Made by a program: the position numbers and the translations under genes | DNA from: UBA2779 sp965232165 | GTDB lineage: Bacteria; Spirochaetota; Spirochaetia; DSM-2461 | Direction: 5' to 3' | DNA: 64,000 nt | NCBI GenBank assembly: GCA_965232165.1 | Contig: CBDDOY010000002.1 | Location: 558,001 to 622,000 of the forward strand | Notes under the pieces: generated by a model | What the model saw: only the letters and a program-made list of their open reading frames with translations | Told to the model about the DNA's origin: nothing | Databases searched by the model: none | Part shown: positions 44,214-52,915 of the stretch, one piece after another | How positions within the stretch are numbered: position 1 is the first letter of the stretch | How the letters are laid out: the number at the start of each line of letters is the position of its first letter

Positions 44214-45191
44214 CTACAAAAGCTGTTTTATCAATTCCCTCTCGGCAATGAGTTCTTCCTCGGTATGCATCATATACGACCGGCTAAACTCGCTTATGCC
44301 GAGATTTTCGACAATCTTCCATTCACCCTGATCGCAGGTGACAGGGAATGAGTACATGAGGTCTTCATCGATTCCGTATGGATTCCCTGCGCTGTAAACC
44401 CCCATGCTAACCCATGCCCCCTGGCTTCCGAGAACCCAGCTTCGCATGTGATCGACCGCCGCCGATGCCGCCGATGCCGCCGATGAGGCTCCACGCACCT
44501 TGATTACGGCCGCACCACGCTGTTGAACAACGGGTATGAAATCCGTCGTCATCCAATCGTTGTCAATCAAGGAGTCAACAGGCTCCCCCTTAACGGCGGC
44601 GAAGCTTAAATCGGGATACTGAGTGGGCGAATGGTTGCCCCAGATAACCAGTTTCTCCACCTCGCTCGGATGGCACCCTGTCTTATTGGCAAGCTGATGC
44701 AGGGCGCGGTTGTGATCGAGGCGTGTCATGGAGCTGATGTTGCGCGGATTGATATCCGGCGTGTTTTTCAGCGTGATCAGGGCATTAGTGTTGGCCGGAT
44801 TACCGACAATCAAAACCTTGACCGACCTCTTGGCATGATTATTGATCGCCTTGCCTTGAGCGGAGAATATGGAGGCATTGCCTGCGAGAAGGTCTGCACG
44901 TTCCATTCCCGGACCCCGTGGCCGGGAACCGACTAGCAGGGCGTAATCGGCATCTTTGAATGCCGCAGCGGGATCATCGGTTGCGAGAATCCCCGCCACT
45001 AATGGAAAGGCACAGTCATGGATTTCCATGACCAGTCCGCTCAGGGTCGTCATGGCCGGTGTGATTTCCAGCAGTTGCAGAATCACAGGCTGCTCAGGGC
45101 CAAGCATAGAACCGCTTGCAATACGAAACACGAGGGAATAGCATATCTGCCCGGCTGCGCCGGTAATGGCGACTCTTACCGGTTCTTTCAT
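44214..45191 (-). CDS. mdh: Malate dehydrogenase
   Basis: 325-residue NAD-dependent enzyme interconverting malate and oxaloacetate. Rossmann motif ITGAAGQICYSL is at the N-terminus; substrate arginines lie in SRPRGPGMERADLL and near TRLDHNRALHQLA; the catalytic His is in VIWGNHSPTQYPD. The block RGASSAASAASAAVDH is the normal family motif even though its codons form 9-bp repeats. GTAAGGAGTGAG precedes the ATG. This matches the bacterial 325-residue type rather than the shorter LDH-like type. Its stop abuts repeat R2a. Confidence 0.96.
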   Translation of the reverse strand: MKEPVRVAITGAAGQICYSLVFRIASGSMLGPEQPVILQLLEITPAMTTLSGLVMEIHDCAFPLVAGILATDDPAAAFKDADYALLVGSRPRGPGMERADLLAGNASIFSAQGKAINNHAKRSVKVLIVGNPANTNALITLKNTPDINPRNISSMTRLDHNRALHQLANKTGCHPSEVEKLVIWGNHSPTQYPDLSFAAVKGEPVDSLIDNDWMTTDFIPVVQQRGAAVIKVRGASSAASAASAAVDHMRSWVLGSQGAWVSMGVYSAGNPYGIDEDLMYSFPVTCDQGEWKIVENLGISEFSRSYMMHTEEELIAERELIKQLL

Positions 45192-45221
45192 AACTCACTC
45201 CTTACATCAGAAACCTAGGTT

Positions 45222-45250
45222 ATTCTAACCGCCCATTGACTAAATGACCA
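45222..45250 (-). promoter_or_regulatory. Candidate promoter of mdh
   Basis: On the minus strand TGGTCA (45250-45245) and TAGAAT (45227-45222) are separated by 17 bases, about 30 bases before the mdh ATG. Both boxes are near consensus. Confidence 0.45.
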
Positions 45251-45348
45251 GCCCAAAGGGTGTATGATACAGGGCTAACGCATGATATGTTGAAGAAGCA
45301 CCTTCTCCCTAAATTCTGCGTCACAGGCCGATCTCATTCTGCATGACT

Positions 45349-46036
45349 TCATCGAAGTTTTTGAATATTAGCCGGCTCTTCATCCATAAAATCGAAGAAA
45401 TCCTTGACATCTTTGTGGCTTTTACCCTGATTTTCTTTCAAAGCAAGCAAATAATCCCCTTTTTTCCCACGGCGGATCGTATCAGCAATTGCTTTTTGTG
45501 TTCCCATGGCATCAATACTCACAAGACATCCTGCAATATCCAGATGTTCAGGCAACTGGGGAATAGCGGTTATTTCATTGCTCTTCTCATCGGTTTTGAT
45601 CTGTCCTGACACAAGTCCCTTGTCCTTATGCTGGTCCCTTTCGGCGGCAGCTCCCATAGGCACTCACAATATGTATGGCATTTCCCTTTTTGAATTCATC
45701 GCGGCTGCCTCTAATCGTTTTGCCGTCAATGCAAATCTGCCGGTCTTCAAGTCTGTCAGTCAAAGCGGGAACCCATTGCAGAAAAGCCTCGAAAAAACCT
45801 TGTGGATCAATCAGGGAAAAGACCCGTCCAACAGTGTCATGTGCCGGTATTCCGTTTGCAGATGGCAGATATTTTCTTAGCCATGGCAGTATGTGACTGC
45901 CTAAGTCTGCCATTTCTGTAGGATGATCAAGACCCGATATAACACTGCAAATTGTTAGAAAGACAACTTCAATTAGAGGATATGCTGTCTTTTTGGGTTC
46001 TCGTGGCTCCGGCAATTCTGAGAAAACACTGATCAT
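45349..46036 (-). pseudogene. ISAs1-family transposase, frame-shifted and truncated
   Basis: Two pieces in different frames make one broken transposase. The N-terminal piece (46036 to about 45640) includes GIPAHDTVGRVFSLIDPQGF and the DDE-region CIDGKTIRGS. The central piece (about 45650 to 45349) continues with SGQIKTDEKSNEITAIPQLP, SIDAMGTQKAIAD and DYLLALKENQGKSH. The frame changes near 45640-45660. The C-terminal third is absent; the frame stops at 45349. No terminal repeats of a complete IS are visible. Element E3 lies 17 bases before the start codon. Confidence 0.88.
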
Positions 46037-46052
46037 GTCCGTTTTTTCTATA

Positions 46053-46213
46053 GGGCACCTCTAAAAAACCGCTTTTGGAATTTGACGCAGCTATTTTTCT
46101 TCGGTACAAGGCGCCAGAAGCGCAGGCGTAACTGGGTTACGTGAGCATTTTGGTAACGCAGTAGCGGGGGAAAAGAGCAAGCCAAAAACGGAATGGGTTT
46201 TTTAGAGGTGCCC
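46053..46213 (+). mobile_element. MITE-like element E3 (161 bp, TSD TATA), diverged copy
   Basis: Ends GGGCACCTCTAAAAAAC and GTTTTTTAGAGGTGCCC, flanked by TATA at 46049-46052 and 46214-46217. The interior is the most diverged of the six (for example GGAATTTGACGCAGC and GGTACAAGGCGCCAGAAG), pointing to an older insertion or a subfamily. Confidence 0.9.
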
Positions 46214-46363
46214 TATAGTTTGCCCCTCCCAAGGGTTCTAAGCGGGGCAAAGTACAGCAATATTGACTTGTTCAGTGAAGAATTTTGGGATCAATGCCTT
46301 CGGTACAGCGAATTCTACTAATTTCTTCATGCCTTAGTCCCTGTGTATGATAAGGACAGTCTC

Positions 46364-47497
46364 TTAGTCCCATGGGAATTCGAAATTCATTTTCCACCGT
46401 TCCCGACAATCTGTCAGCTCTTCCTGAAGCATGGGGGGAACGGGGCAGCCATGCTTCCTGCGGTACTGCCAAGCCATATACTCCTTTTCACCGGCCGTGT
46501 AGATACGGTCGCCGTTTGGGGCCTTTTTTGCGTTACGCAAATCCCTCATGATGGAACCGGTAATGTGTTTAAATATCGCAAGGGGTATGAAGTGTTCGAT
46601 GTCGATGGCCAGGAAGAAATGTCCCAATTTATAGGGTACCATGCTGCCGTCGGCATCAAAGCCGCTCAAAGATTTGAGGTAGGAGCCATTTTGAAGCGCC
46701 GAGGACAACACTTCGACAACTGTCGCATAGCCATAGCCCTTATATCCTGCTGTCAATTCACCAATCCCGCCTAGAGGGGTTAAGGCTGCCAATCCCCTGT
46801 TCAGATCAACCAGAACTTGATCGGCATCGGTACGGGTTTGGCCCTCTTTATCTATTACCCAACCCGGAGGCAGTGTCTTTCCCCAGCGGCTGTAGGTTTC
46901 GATCTTACCCCTTTGGGTAACACTGGTGGCACAGTCCAGCAGGAAGGGAAACGCCTCATCGGTGGGAATCCCAAAGACGAGGGGGTTGGTGCCGAGCATG
47001 TTTTCGACACTGTTTGTCGGGGCTATGGACGGCCGTGCATTCGTACCGGTCACACCAATCATCCCGGCATTGATGGCCATGGAAGCATAGTAACCCGCTA
47101 TGCCATAGTGCGATGAATTGCGGGCGACCACCATGCCGATGCCGAATTTGCGGGCCTTTTCAATGGCCATATCCATGGCCATCTTGCCTACCACATGTCC
47201 CATGCCATTGTTGCCATCAAGGACTGCTGTAGATTCACTGTTTTTCACCACATCAATTCGGGTGACCGGATTCAAGACCCCTGAATCAATACGATCCAGA
47301 TAGATAGGCTTGAAGCGGCCAATGCCATGTGAATCAATGCCCCGCTTCTCCGATTCAATCAACACATCGACAATGATTGACGAATCTTCCTTTGGAACTC
47401 CAATGTTAATGAAGCACTGCCTCATGAACCCTTCAAGCAATCCGAAATCAACCCAGTAGCAATCCTTGTACTGGTCGGCATAATGATTCATATCCAT
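46364..47497 (-). CDS. Malate/L-lactate dehydrogenase family oxidoreductase (Ldh2)
   Basis: 377 residues from the ATG at 47497, preceded by GAGGATGAACAG; a TTG start at 47545 would add 16 residues. Family motifs: SEKRGIDSHGIGRF (catalytic-region His), VARNSSHYGIAGYYA, TNARPSIAPTNSVENMLGTNP and GYKGYGYATVVEVL. These NAD(P)-dependent enzymes reduce or oxidise 2-hydroxy acids such as malate, lactate or ureidoglycolate; the substrate is not readable here. The fold differs from classic Mdh. It stands alone between the IS pseudogene and the polyprenyl synthase gene. Confidence 0.92.
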   Translation of the reverse strand: MDMNHYADQYKDCYWVDFGLLEGFMRQCFINIGVPKEDSSIIVDVLIESEKRGIDSHGIGRFKPIYLDRIDSGVLNPVTRIDVVKNSESTAVLDGNNGMGHVVGKMAMDMAIEKARKFGIGMVVARNSSHYGIAGYYASMAINAGMIGVTGTNARPSIAPTNSVENMLGTNPLVFGIPTDEAFPFLLDCATSVTQRGKIETYSRWGKTLPPGWVIDKEGQTRTDADQVLVDLNRGLAALTPLGGIGELTAGYKGYGYATVVEVLSSALQNGSYLKSLSGFDADGSMVPYKLGHFFLAIDIEHFIPLAIFKHITGSIMRDLRNAKKAPNGDRIYTAGEKEYMAWQYRRKHGCPVPPMLQEELTDCRERWKMNFEFPWD

Positions 47498-47558
47498 CTG
47501 TTCATCCTCATTGAGCGGTAAAATAACTGTAAGCTGATTTGTCAATTATACAAAATAT

Positions 47559-48632
47559 CTAGGTTCTGTTTAACCCTGGATCGTATTTTTTAAGAAAACC
47601 ATCGACCAGTCCCAGAAGCATATCTTGAGCCGGAGACTGCGGCAGAACGGAAAGCAAGCGCTGCTTACTCTCATCCAGCAGCTCCCGCCCCTGCTGAAAG
47701 GCTTCATTGACAGCCCCCGACTGCCTTAGCAGCTTACTCGCCTCTTGGACAGAAGACCAATCCCCTTTCGGGGCAAGTTCTGCCGATTTCTTAAACATCT
47801 GCGCCAGCCGCCCGGCATCTTCGGGCTGCTTCTCCAAATGGAGAATCACCGGCAGGCTCTTCTTGCCCTCGACAATATCATCCCCGGCATCTTTACCAGG
47901 TATGCCCGAATGCAAATTCTGCACATCATCGAGAATCTGGAAACCAAGCCCTATACTCTCCCAGATGTTCCCCATCGTCTTAACCAAATCTTCATTGCCG
48001 TCACAGGATGGTGCCGCCCTCACGCCGAGCCTGGCCGCAAGTGAGGCAAGGGCCCCCGTCTTAAACCGGCACATCCTCAGATAAGAATCTCTGTCAGGGA
48101 AATGCCGATGATCATTATGCCAAACGATGTCATAGCCCTGTCCCAGGTGAAGCCGGCGCATGGCAATGCTCCAGTCCTGCATCATTGCCAAAATGGTGCC
48201 GTCGTCAAAATCTGCCCCGCAAAAGACCATGGCCGGCAGGAAGTACATGAAATTTCCCATGTTTATAGCGAGATCGGTACCGAATTGATGATGTATTGCG
48301 GCACCGCCTCTACGGCTAAGAGCCGCATCTTCGATGTCGTCGATGATGAGGGAGCCGTTATGCGGTATTTCGGAAAGGCTCGTCAGTATATCGGCCCTTC
48401 GTCCGCCATTTAGGGCCTCACAGGTGAGAATGCTAACCAGAGGCCGCCAACGCTTACCGCCTCGTCTAAGCAATGCCCGTCCCGGCTCAAGGAAGACATT
48501 CGCCTGGGCGGCTCCGGCTTCCCCACAGGGCTGCTCTGCAACCTGCGATATCCAATGGGCCTCCGCCAAGGCCGGAAGAACCCTGCTTAACGCCGATTCG
48601 ATTCGTTCCAAGTATTCAGCATGTATTTCCAT
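47559..48632 (-). CDS. Polyprenyl diphosphate synthase
   Basis: 357-residue all-alpha trans-prenyltransferase that condenses isopentenyl diphosphate onto an allylic primer. The first Asp-rich motif is DDIED (residues 98-102) and the second is in FQILDDVQN (Asp235, Asp236). The KRWRP block (60-64) binds substrate phosphate. Product length (octaprenyl, farnesyl or geranylgeranyl) cannot be set by eye. The large residues before the first motif (for example His91, Leu95) would matter. It is followed 13 bases downstream by the short stretch before the Ldh2 gene, with which it shares no pathway. Confidence 0.92.
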   Translation of the reverse strand: MEIHAEYLERIESALSRVLPALAEAHWISQVAEQPCGEAGAAQANVFLEPGRALLRRGGKRWRPLVSILTCEALNGGRRADILTSLSEIPHNGSLIIDDIEDAALSRRGGAAIHHQFGTDLAINMGNFMYFLPAMVFCGADFDDGTILAMMQDWSIAMRRLHLGQGYDIVWHNDHRHFPDRDSYLRMCRFKTGALASLAARLGVRAAPSCDGNEDLVKTMGNIWESIGLGFQILDDVQNLHSGIPGKDAGDDIVEGKKSLPVILHLEKQPEDAGRLAQMFKKSAELAPKGDWSSVQEASKLLRQSGAVNEAFQQGRELLDESKQRLLSVLPQSPAQDMLLGLVDGFLKKYDPGLNRT

Positions 48633-48790
48633 GAGTATCTACCTTGGGAAGTCCAATACAGCCTATGTTAATGCCATAGCCGCTGCGCTTCAACCGGCAA
48701 TGTTTCAGTCTCCGGTTGATATTGTACATTGAAGGAGCTTTGAGTATGCTGGAGAATACTCCGTTTAATAAGAAAGGATGGTGATTCAGC

Positions 48791-49621
48791 ATGTCCAGGA
48801 AATTCAGTACAGACTTCTTCACATTGTCAGTCTTGGCCATCTCTATTTTTTCCTGTGTTTCGAATGAGATTGAAGAGAAGAAACTGGAGCCAATCGAAAG
48901 CCCCATGACGCCCCTCCTCAAACCCGCCGATAAACCGGAACCATTAATCATCGATTGGGCAGGAAGCACCTGGATCGTCAGAGATGCGACAAGCAGAAAA
49001 CCGAAAACAATTCCAGGCTACAGCGGATTCCATCTGGCTGCTGACGGCCGTTTACTCCTTATCAATCATGCCATAGGGATTGGCGATCGCTGGCATTCAC
49101 AGGACAACCGGCTTCATCTCAAAATGATCGACAGAGATACAATCCCGGCCATGGAGGGAATCTTCTATGCCTACAAGGTTAAGGGGGATTCCCCTTTTCG
49201 CATACGCCTCGTGCCCGCAGGCCACCCTGAATCAGCCGGAATGGTTTTTGAGCGTGCCGCAGCCCAGATCGATGTCATAGAAAACCATTGGAACCCCATA
49301 CATCTCACAGGCGATGATCGGGTAAGGTGGCCGATAAACGAAGAAATATACATGATTCTCCTTCCTGACGGTGCCGGAGGAGTCCAATTACTCGGTTACG
49401 GCGGGGTGAACCGCTTCCACGGAGATATGCAGCTTGAGGATGATCGTTTTGCGGCTGGTCCACTGGCCGGCACCCGCATGAGCGGAGTGGCCGATGACTT
49501 CGAACATCTTTTCATGCAGAGAATTTCTGAAACGACCCGCTTTGTGCAAGTCGATAAAGACCTGTTTCTCTTCAATGAAACAAAACCCAGCGCATTATTC
49601 CGGGTGCAGCTTCATGACTAG
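48791..49621 (+). CDS. META-domain lipoprotein
   Basis: 276 residues. An N-terminal signal ends in a lipobox-like SIFSC (Cys22). After a charged linker, residues about 55-155 form a beta-rich domain (WAGSTWIVRD at its start, GIFYAYKV later) that may be lipocalin- or NlpE-like. The C-terminal half (about 170-276) is a META (HslJ-like) domain, with GGVNRFHGDMQLEDDRFAAG, TRMSG and the end DLFLFNE...ALFRVQL. Such proteins act in envelope stress or inhibitor binding in other bacteria; the role here is unknown. The G of the TAG stop (49621) is the first base of element E4. Confidence 0.82.
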   Translation: MSRKFSTDFFTLSVLAISIFSCVSNEIEEKKLEPIESPMTPLLKPADKPEPLIIDWAGSTWIVRDATSRKPKTIPGYSGFHLAADGRLLLINHAIGIGDRWHSQDNRLHLKMIDRDTIPAMEGIFYAYKVKGDSPFRIRLVPAGHPESAGMVFERAAAQIDVIENHWNPIHLTGDDRVRWPINEEIYMILLPDGAGGVQLLGYGGVNRFHGDMQLEDDRFAAGPLAGTRMSGVADDFEHLFMQRISETTRFVQVDKDLFLFNETKPSALFRVQLHD

Positions 49622-49784
49622 GGCACCTCTAAAAAACCCCATTTAGTTCTTGACTCGATCTTTTCCGTCGCTACTGCGTTGTCAAAATGCTCACGTAGCT
49701 TAAGCTACGCCCTTAGCTTTTGCCGCCTTGTATCGACAAAAAATTGCTTCGTCAATTTCCTAAAGCTGTTTTTTAGAGGTACCC
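49621..49784 (-). mobile_element. MITE-like element E4 (164 bp, TSD ACTA)
   Basis: Ends GGGCACCTCTAAAAAAC and GTTTTTTAGAGGTACCC, flanked by ACTA at 49617-49620 and 49785-49788. Nearly identical to E1 outside the right end. The insertion point falls inside a stop codon; the stop is kept both with and without the element. Confidence 0.92.
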
Positions 49785-49820
49785 ACTAGTATGCCATAAG
49801 CTCAAAATTTATTTTTGGCC

Positions 49821-49945
49821 GCACCCCTTCGGGTCGGGCTTTCCGCTCCAATGCCCTTCCTGGCTGCCTGCCCCCCGCCCTCCCCCCGGCTCATTGCCAA
49901 TCGCAGGGGCAGCCAGCGGCATTTCCGCTGCAATCCCTTGCGGCT
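49821..49945 (+). repeat. R2 GC-rich repeat, copy b
   Basis: About 125 bases, same order as copy a: CCTTCGGGTCGGGCTTTCCG, a core CCCCGGC-TCATTGCCAATC-GC, then GCAGCCAGCGGCATTTCCGC and TGCAATCCCTTGC. It lies 37 bases after element E4. The core arm is partly degraded (GCAGGGGC). Confidence 0.78.
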
Positions 49946-50047
49946 ATCGTCATTAGAAATTTGTTATTCACGGAATTTCAGATCGAAGTTTCCCGCCCTG
50001 AAAGAATCAATCCCCTTTCAACCTCTCTCTAGCATGGACAGCGCCAT

Positions 50048-50650
50048 TCATGCGTCCTGTGGAGCAGCTTTCTTAGAATCTTCCCTTACACGCCGTTTTT
50101 CCATCAAATCGAAGCCCTTCTGCAGGATGCGTTCATTCTGAGGATTATAACGTCGATTACGTGCAGACACCACCTCGTCTAGGGCATTGATGACGGCTTC
50201 CTTGGACACCAGAAACGGTTTCAACGCCAACAAACCCCCGATAGCCACCATGTTGGCCCCCCTCTCGGTTCCCTCCTCCAGTGAAATATCCGTGGCGGGG
50301 ATGTCGATGAGCTGGATATTCTCCCGGGCAGGAGGATTCTTAACCAATGAGGAATTCCAGAGCAGGATTCCTCCCGCCCGAATACGCGGTTCAAACTTAG
50401 TTACCGATGGACCATTAAAGGCTATCACAATAGACGGATGCTCAATGACAGGGGAGGCTATGCTTTCAGTGCTCAAAACAACTGAACAATTCGCCGTTCC
50501 GCCCCGCATCTCGGCACCATAAGAGGGGATGTGCGAAACATGAAGCCCCTGACGCATTGCTGCTACACATAGCAGTTTTCCCGCAAGAAGAACGCCCTGG
50601 CCGCCGAATCCGGAGATAATGATTTCCTCTGTCACCAGAAGGCTGCTCAT
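50048..50650 (-). CDS. 2-oxoacid:ferredoxin oxidoreductase, gamma subunit
   Basis: 200 residues of the gamma-type domain (GFGGQGVLLAGKLLCVAAMR near the N-terminus, then SYGAEMRGGTANCSVVLS). It takes part in the CoA-binding/electron-transfer part of the complex that oxidatively decarboxylates 2-oxoacids (2-oxoisovalerate or 2-oxoglutarate) to acyl-CoA with reduction of ferredoxin. It overlaps the beta subunit by 4 bases and is the last gene of a four-gene operon. Confidence 0.93.
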   Translation of the reverse strand: MSSLLVTEEIIISGFGGQGVLLAGKLLCVAAMRQGLHVSHIPSYGAEMRGGTANCSVVLSTESIASPVIEHPSIVIAFNGPSVTKFEPRIRAGGILLWNSSLVKNPPARENIQLIDIPATDISLEEGTERGANMVAIGGLLALKPFLVSKEAVINALDEVVSARNRRYNPQNERILQKGFDLMEKRRVREDSKKAAPQDA

Positions 50651-51423
50651 GAAGCTTTTTTGCCGTCGGCTTCCGCCGGTTTATCTCTGAAAACCTGTAA
50701 CGGATAATAGGGAACCATGGCTTCTTTTACCCAATTGGCGCCTTTTGACGGGGATATGCCCCAATTCGTCGGACACATCGACAAAATCTCGACAAATGAG
50801 TAGCCCCTGCCATCTTTCTGATATCGAAGAGCCTTTGTAATGGCCTTTTTCGTCTTTCTCACCGCCGCAGGGTTATGAATGGATACCCTCTCTATGTAGA
50901 CAGGGGCATCAAGTGTATTGATTAACTCACAGGCTTTAATAGGCTGTCCTACCTCTTTGGGATCTCTTCCCTTGGGAGAAGTGAGAGTTTTCTGGCCTTC
51001 CAGCGTGGTAGGGGCCATTTGCCCGCCGGTCATGCCGTAGTTCGCATTATTGACGAATAGCACTGTGATGTTTTCACCGCGATTGGCCGTGTGCAGGGTT
51101 TCGCATGTTCCTATGGCCAGAAGATCGCCATCGCCCTGATATGAAACCACGATACGATCGGGCAGTGCCCGCTTCACCCCTGTGGCCACCGCCGGAGTCC
51201 GGCCATGGGCGGCCTCAAGCCCATCAACATCAATATAGTTATAGAGCAATACGGCACAGCCCACCGGCGCTATAACCACTGTCTCGTCTCTCAGGGCGAG
51301 TTCAACCAGCGCCTCGGCAAATAACTTGTGAATTATCCCATGCCCGCAGCCCGCGCAATAGTGGGTGCGGACATTCATAAGCGGTTCAGGACGCTTGTAT
51401 ATAGGAGTATTTTTTTCGTTCAT
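50647..51423 (-). CDS. 2-oxoacid:ferredoxin oxidoreductase, TPP-binding beta subunit
   Basis: 258 residues. HYCAGCGHGIIHKL at about residues 21-34 and the TPP/Mg motif GDGDLLAIG (about 95-103), followed by NNANYGMTGGQMAPTT, identify the thiamine-diphosphate subunit. The start at 51423 overlaps the alpha gene by 38 bases; Met16 (51378) is an alternative just after the alpha stop, but it would shorten the conserved lead-in. It is translationally coupled to both neighbours. Confidence 0.94.
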   Translation of the reverse strand: MNEKNTPIYKRPEPLMNVRTHYCAGCGHGIIHKLFAEALVELALRDETVVIAPVGCAVLLYNYIDVDGLEAAHGRTPAVATGVKRALPDRIVVSYQGDGDLLAIGTCETLHTANRGENITVLFVNNANYGMTGGQMAPTTLEGQKTLTSPKGRDPKEVGQPIKACELINTLDAPVYIERVSIHNPAAVRKTKKAITKALRYQKDGRGYSFVEILSMCPTNWGISPSKGANWVKEAMVPYYPLQVFRDKPAEADGKKAS

Positions 51424-52462
51424 ATTCCATTATCTTCGCTGCAATCTCACTCACAGTCGGTATAGCTCCGCCTGTACGGCCATGGAAATCGACTTCTTTC
51501 AAGCCATTCAAGGCGAGCTTGACATCATCCAGCATCTGCCCATGGCTCATTTCCACAGTCAGTATGCAATTAGTGTTTTTCGCATAATCACAAAGCTCTC
51601 TATCGGGAAACGGCCAAAGTGAAGTCGGCCTGAACAAACCAGCCTTGATCCCGTCTTCCCTGAGCCTATCGACGGCTTTCCTTGCCACACGTGCGGCGGT
51701 GCCATAAGCCGTGATAAGCCAATTCGCATCTTCGGCAAAATGAGTGTCATAGCGGCGAACCTTTCGCTTGATGCTCTCATACTTCTCCTGAAGATGATTA
51801 TTGTGATCTTCCAATGCCGAATCCGGGAATAAGCGCAGAGAGGCCACGACATTCTTCTTTCGTCCTCTAGCCCCATTCACGGCCCATGGCTTCTCAAAAA
51901 CCTTCTTTGAAGGCTTCGGCATAAGCACCGGTTCCGACATCTGGCCAAGATAGCCGTCTGCAAGGATGATGACAGGAGTTCGAAATTCATCGGCCAGATC
52001 AAATGCCATGACAGTGAAATCGGCTAGCTCCTGAGCATTGCCGGGCGCCAATACAATGGTTTGATAATCGCCATTTCCGCCGCCTCGAGTGGATTGAAAA
52101 TAATCCCCCTGGGCACCGGAAATACCGCCAAGGCCGGGACCGGCTCTCATGATGTTGGCGATGACACAGGGCAGTTCAGAACCGGCCATGTAGGAGATTC
52201 CCTCCTGCTTCAGTGAAATACCCGGAGACGACGAGGAAGTCATTGCGCGCCCTCCGGCCGCAGCCGATCCCATTACCATTGATATGGCCGCCAATTCACT
52301 TTCAGCCTGAATAAATGTGCCGTTAACGGCCGGCATATGTTCGGCCATATAGGCTACGACTTCGTTTTGCGGGGTAATGGGATAGGCATAGTAATACCGG
52401 CATCCGGCAATGATTGCCGCTTCGGCCATGGCCTCGTTTCCCCTCATAAAAACCTTTGCCAT
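51386..52462 (-). CDS. vorB: 2-oxoacid:ferredoxin oxidoreductase, alpha subunit (VorB-like)
   Basis: 358 residues. The ATG at 52462 is chosen: it overlaps the ferredoxin stop by one base (TGATG) and gives the normal MAKVFMRGNEAMAEAAI start; the open frame upstream runs through the ferredoxin gene. Motifs: AYPITPQNEV, SSSSPGISLKQEGISYMAG, GGNGDYQTIVLAP and AFDLADEFRTPVIILADGYL. These resemble VorB (2-oxoisovalerate:ferredoxin oxidoreductase) more than KorA, but substrate choice is not certain. The enzyme is oxygen-sensitive in most organisms, so it hints at anaerobic metabolism. Confidence 0.93.
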   Translation of the reverse strand: MAKVFMRGNEAMAEAAIIAGCRYYYAYPITPQNEVVAYMAEHMPAVNGTFIQAESELAAISMVMGSAAAGGRAMTSSSSPGISLKQEGISYMAGSELPCVIANIMRAGPGLGGISGAQGDYFQSTRGGGNGDYQTIVLAPGNAQELADFTVMAFDLADEFRTPVIILADGYLGQMSEPVLMPKPSKKVFEKPWAVNGARGRKKNVVASLRLFPDSALEDHNNHLQEKYESIKRKVRRYDTHFAEDANWLITAYGTAARVARKAVDRLREDGIKAGLFRPTSLWPFPDRELCDYAKNTNCILTVEMSHGQMLDDVKLALNGLKEVDFHGRTGGAIPTVSEIAAKIMEYERKKYSYIQAS

Positions 52463-52686
52463 CAGACAGCCTCCCTGCTCTGGAAAATTTCGATGGCCGC
52501 ATCGGGGCACATAAGCGTACATGCCCCGCAGGCAATGCATTTGGATTCATCTGTGCAAAACGTATAATAAGCTCCTATACTGTTAACATCATGAGACATC
52601 TTCAATATTTTTGCTGGACAGTTTGCGATACAAAGACCGCATCCTTTGCATCTCTCAGTATCAATCACGGGGAAACCGCTTCTCAT
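52462..52686 (-). CDS. 2[4Fe-4S] ferredoxin subunit of the oxidoreductase
   Basis: 74 residues with two C-x2-C-x2-C-x3-C-P clusters: CKGCGLCIANCP and CIACGACTLMCP. The spacing and N-terminus (MRSGFPVIDTERC) are typical of the delta subunit that passes electrons to free ferredoxin. AAGGAGG precedes the ATG. It is the first gene of the operon, read leftward. Confidence 0.95.
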   Translation of the reverse strand: MRSGFPVIDTERCKGCGLCIANCPAKILKMSHDVNSIGAYYTFCTDESKCIACGACTLMCPDAAIEIFQSREAV

Positions 52687-52817
52687 ATCAGCCTCCTTAA
52701 TCTAAATCAAGCTAATCATGCTAAGTTCAATGAGACAAGGGCAATATCGGGTTATTCCAGTTGGATAATCACCAAATTGTGCAATTATTTTCCACTATCT
52801 GCCTATAGCGAACTCAT

Positions 52818-52870
52818 ACTAGTACATATTCTTCGCTTATTCTCGGTTGAAAACCAGATATTACTAGTAC
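52818..52870. promoter_or_regulatory. Two ACTAGTAC sites upstream of the oxidoreductase operon
   Basis: TACTAGTAC is present at 52817-52825 and 52862-52870, 45 bases apart (about four helical turns), in the 229-base region before the ferredoxin gene. Each holds the palindrome TACTAGTA. Such spacing suits a dimeric regulator, but no regulator is known. Confidence 0.35.
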
Positions 52871-52878
52871 TTTTTTGA

Positions 52879-52898
52879 CAGAAATCGGCGAATTTCTG
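52879..52898. other. 7-bp stem-loop 18 bases after the 222-aa gene
   Basis: CAGAAAT (52879-52885) pairs with ATTTCTG (52892-52898) around a 6-base loop. It sits just beyond the stop of the 52916-53584 gene but has no T run on that strand, so terminator function is doubtful. Confidence 0.35.
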
Positions 52899-52915
52899 CG
52901 GACAGGCATTGACAC

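Noticed and set aside
44457..44487. 9-bp tandem repeats in mdh as an insertion
   Set aside because: They encode the normal Ser-Ala-Ala-rich motif of bacterial malate dehydrogenases, so the repeat is codon choice in a conserved segment.
45349..46217. ISAs1 remnant as the helper transposase source for the MITE-like elements
   Set aside because: It is broken, shows no matching terminal repeats, and its family usually makes longer target duplications than 4 bp.
47498..47545. TTG start for the Ldh2-family gene
   Set aside because: Possible, but the ATG at 47497 has a GAGG stretch at proper distance and family members start near that point.
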